Assembly: GCA_002309235.1 (NCBI GenBank) | Contig: DBXA01000156.1 | Span: 15,707-21,840 of the forward strand | Direction: 5' to 3' | DNA: 6,134 bases | Source of the DNA: Christensenella sp. UBA1224 | GTDB taxonomy: Bacteria > Bacillota > Clostridia > Christensenellales > Aristaeellaceae | Shown: piece after piece, positions 5,122 through 6,134 of the stretch | How positions within the stretch are numbered: the first letter of the stretch is position 1 | Layout of the letters: every line of letters starts with the position of its first letter | Position numbers and translations under genes: made by a program | Notes under the pieces: model-generated | Databases searched by the model: none | What the model was told of the DNA's origin: nothing | What the model saw: the letters and a program-made list of their open reading frames with translations, nothing else

Positions 5122-6134
5122 ATGATGAATTATGATCTTGAACACGATGCCTGCGGCATCGGCCTTATAGTAAATATCGACGGAACAAAGGATTACCGCG
5201 TACTCGACGATGCTCTTACCATAGTTGAAAAGCTCGAGCACCGTGCCGGAAAAGACGCGACAGGCCAGGTCGGAGACGGTGTAGGTATCCTTCTTCAGAT
5301 ATCCCACGGCTTCTTCAAAAAAAGCTGTAAGGAATGCGGAATTAATTTACGCGAACAGGGCGACTACGGAGTCGGAATGTTCTTCCTTCCCCAGGACAAA
5401 CTCAAGAGAACCTTCGCTATGCGCATGCTTGAAGTCATTGTCGAAAAAGAAGGGCTCAAGTTCCTTGGCTGGAGAGAGGTTCCCGTAAAGAAGGACATAC
5501 TCGGAAAAGCCGCTCTCGACTGCATGCCTTATATTGCCCAGTGTTTTGTTGACAGACCCGCGGATTTGGAAAAAGGATATGAATTCGACAGACGTCTCTA
5601 CGTTATCAGGCGTGAGTTCGAGCAGAGTTCGGAAGATACATATATCTGCTCATTCTCCTCAAGGACAATAGTCTATAAGGGAATGTTCCTCGTAGGACAG
5701 CTCAGGGCATTCTATGATGACCTCAGAAGCAGGGAAAATAAAACCGCGATCGCCCTTGTGCACTCAAGATTCTCAACAAATACAACCCCCTCTTGGAATC
5801 GTGCACATCCCTACAGGATGATCGCTCATAATGGCGAGATCAATACGATCCGTGGTAACGCGGACCGTATGCTCGCGCGTCAGGAGACTATGACTCCGGC
5901 ATTCGGCGAAAAGGATGCGGACAAGATATTCCCCGTAATATCAAATTCCGGATCTGATTCGGCAATGCTCGACAATACGCTTGAATTCCTGTATATGAAC
6001 GGGATAGACCTTCCTCTCGCAATGATGATCACGATTCCAGAGCCTTGGAAACACAATCATTTCATGAAGCAGGAGAGAAAGGATTTTTACCACTACTACG
6101 CTACTATGATGGAGCCCTGGGACGGCCCCGCGGC
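5122..6134 (+). CDS. gltB: Glutamate synthase large subunit, N-terminal part (3' end outside window)
   Basis: Glutamate synthase transfers the amide nitrogen of glutamine to 2-oxoglutarate, giving two glutamates. The 337 visible codons, about a fifth of the usual 1500 residues, cover most of the class II glutamine amidotransferase domain. The catalytic cysteine is C11 in HDACGIG; in this family a short propeptide is removed so that this Cys becomes the N-terminal nucleophile, and ten residues precede it here. Further family motifs are HSRFSTN from residue 214, AHNGEINTIRGN from 235, SNSGSDSAMLDN from 274, and MEPWDGPA at the window edge. The frame is open to the last base. The FMN-binding synthase domain, iron-sulfur cluster ligands and GXGXG domain lie outside the window, so the electron donor class (NADPH with GltD, or ferredoxin) cannot be decided. 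It follows glnN by 53 bases on the same strand, consistent with a GS-GOGAT operon. Codon style matches the 3' half of glnN, not the genes to its left. Confidence 0.96.
   Translation, partial: MMNYDLEHDACGIGLIVNIDGTKDYRVLDDALTIVEKLEHRAGKDATGQVGDGVGILLQISHGFFKKSCKECGINLREQGDYGVGMFFLPQDKLKRTFAMRMLEVIVEKEGLKFLGWREVPVKKDILGKAALDCMPYIAQCFVDRPADLEKGYEFDRRLYVIRREFEQSSEDTYICSFSSRTIVYKGMFLVGQLRAFYDDLRSRENKTAIALVHSRFSTNTTPSWNRAHPYRMIAHNGEINTIRGNADRMLARQETMTPAFGEKDADKIFPVISNSGSDSAMLDNTLEFLYMNGIDLPLAMMITIPEPWKHNHFMKQERKDFYHYYATMMEPWDGPA

Noticed and set aside
5029..5307. Minus-strand open frame of 92 codons across the glnN-gltB gap
   Set aside because: It overlaps conserved ends of both genes on the opposite strand and shows no domain.
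1..6134. CRISPR array, transposase, tRNA, rRNA or phage genes
   Set aside because: No direct repeat series, terminal inverted repeats, transposase motifs or tRNA-like cloverleaf were seen on reading both strands.

Overview
The window reads as an anaerobic, Clostridia-like Firmicute, possibly a gut or rumen lineage. It carries a rubrerythrin, a type III glutamine synthetase of the GlnN class, a URO-D-fold protein of a kind common in such genomes, strong AGGAGG-type ribosome binding, and intrinsic terminators. This placement is inferred from gene content and style only; no finer taxonomy is supported.

Layout. (1) Bases 1-369: the 3' two thirds of a rubrerythrin gene, cut by the window edge and followed by a probable intrinsic terminator. 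(2) Bases 463-1488: a PHP-fold metal-dependent phosphoesterase-like gene. (3) Bases 1500-1540: a hairpin with T-rich tracts on both strands, which probably ends both converging genes. (4) Bases 1555-2790, minus strand: a uroporphyrinogen-decarboxylase-fold protein with a perfect AGGAGG site. (5) Bases 2791-2965: a 175-base divergent control region with one recognisable promoter in each direction. (6) Bases 2966-5068: a full-length type III glutamine synthetase. (7) Bases 5122-6134: the first 337 codons of the glutamate synthase large subunit, open at the right edge.

The last two genes form the GS-GOGAT route of ammonium assimilation: glutamine synthetase makes glutamine, and glutamate synthase transfers its amide nitrogen to 2-oxoglutarate. 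They are 53 bases apart on one strand and are probably co-transcribed. The three genes to the left have no evident link to nitrogen assimilation.

The most notable observation is a sharp change of codon style inside the glutamine synthetase gene, at the conserved NGSGKHNNWS motif (bases 3911-3940). To the left, arginine is never AGA and glycine is rarely GGA. To the right, AGA and GGA dominate, and that style continues into gltB. The reading frame and protein family are intact across the point. The window therefore looks like a join of two different genomes at a conserved stretch, either a metagenome assembly chimera or a real homologous recombination. If it is a chimera, the neighbourhood of the left genes with gltB is not real.

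I see no tRNA, rRNA, CRISPR array, insertion sequence or attachment site, and no stretch over 300 bases without a gene. I do not see evidence of a wholly new system.
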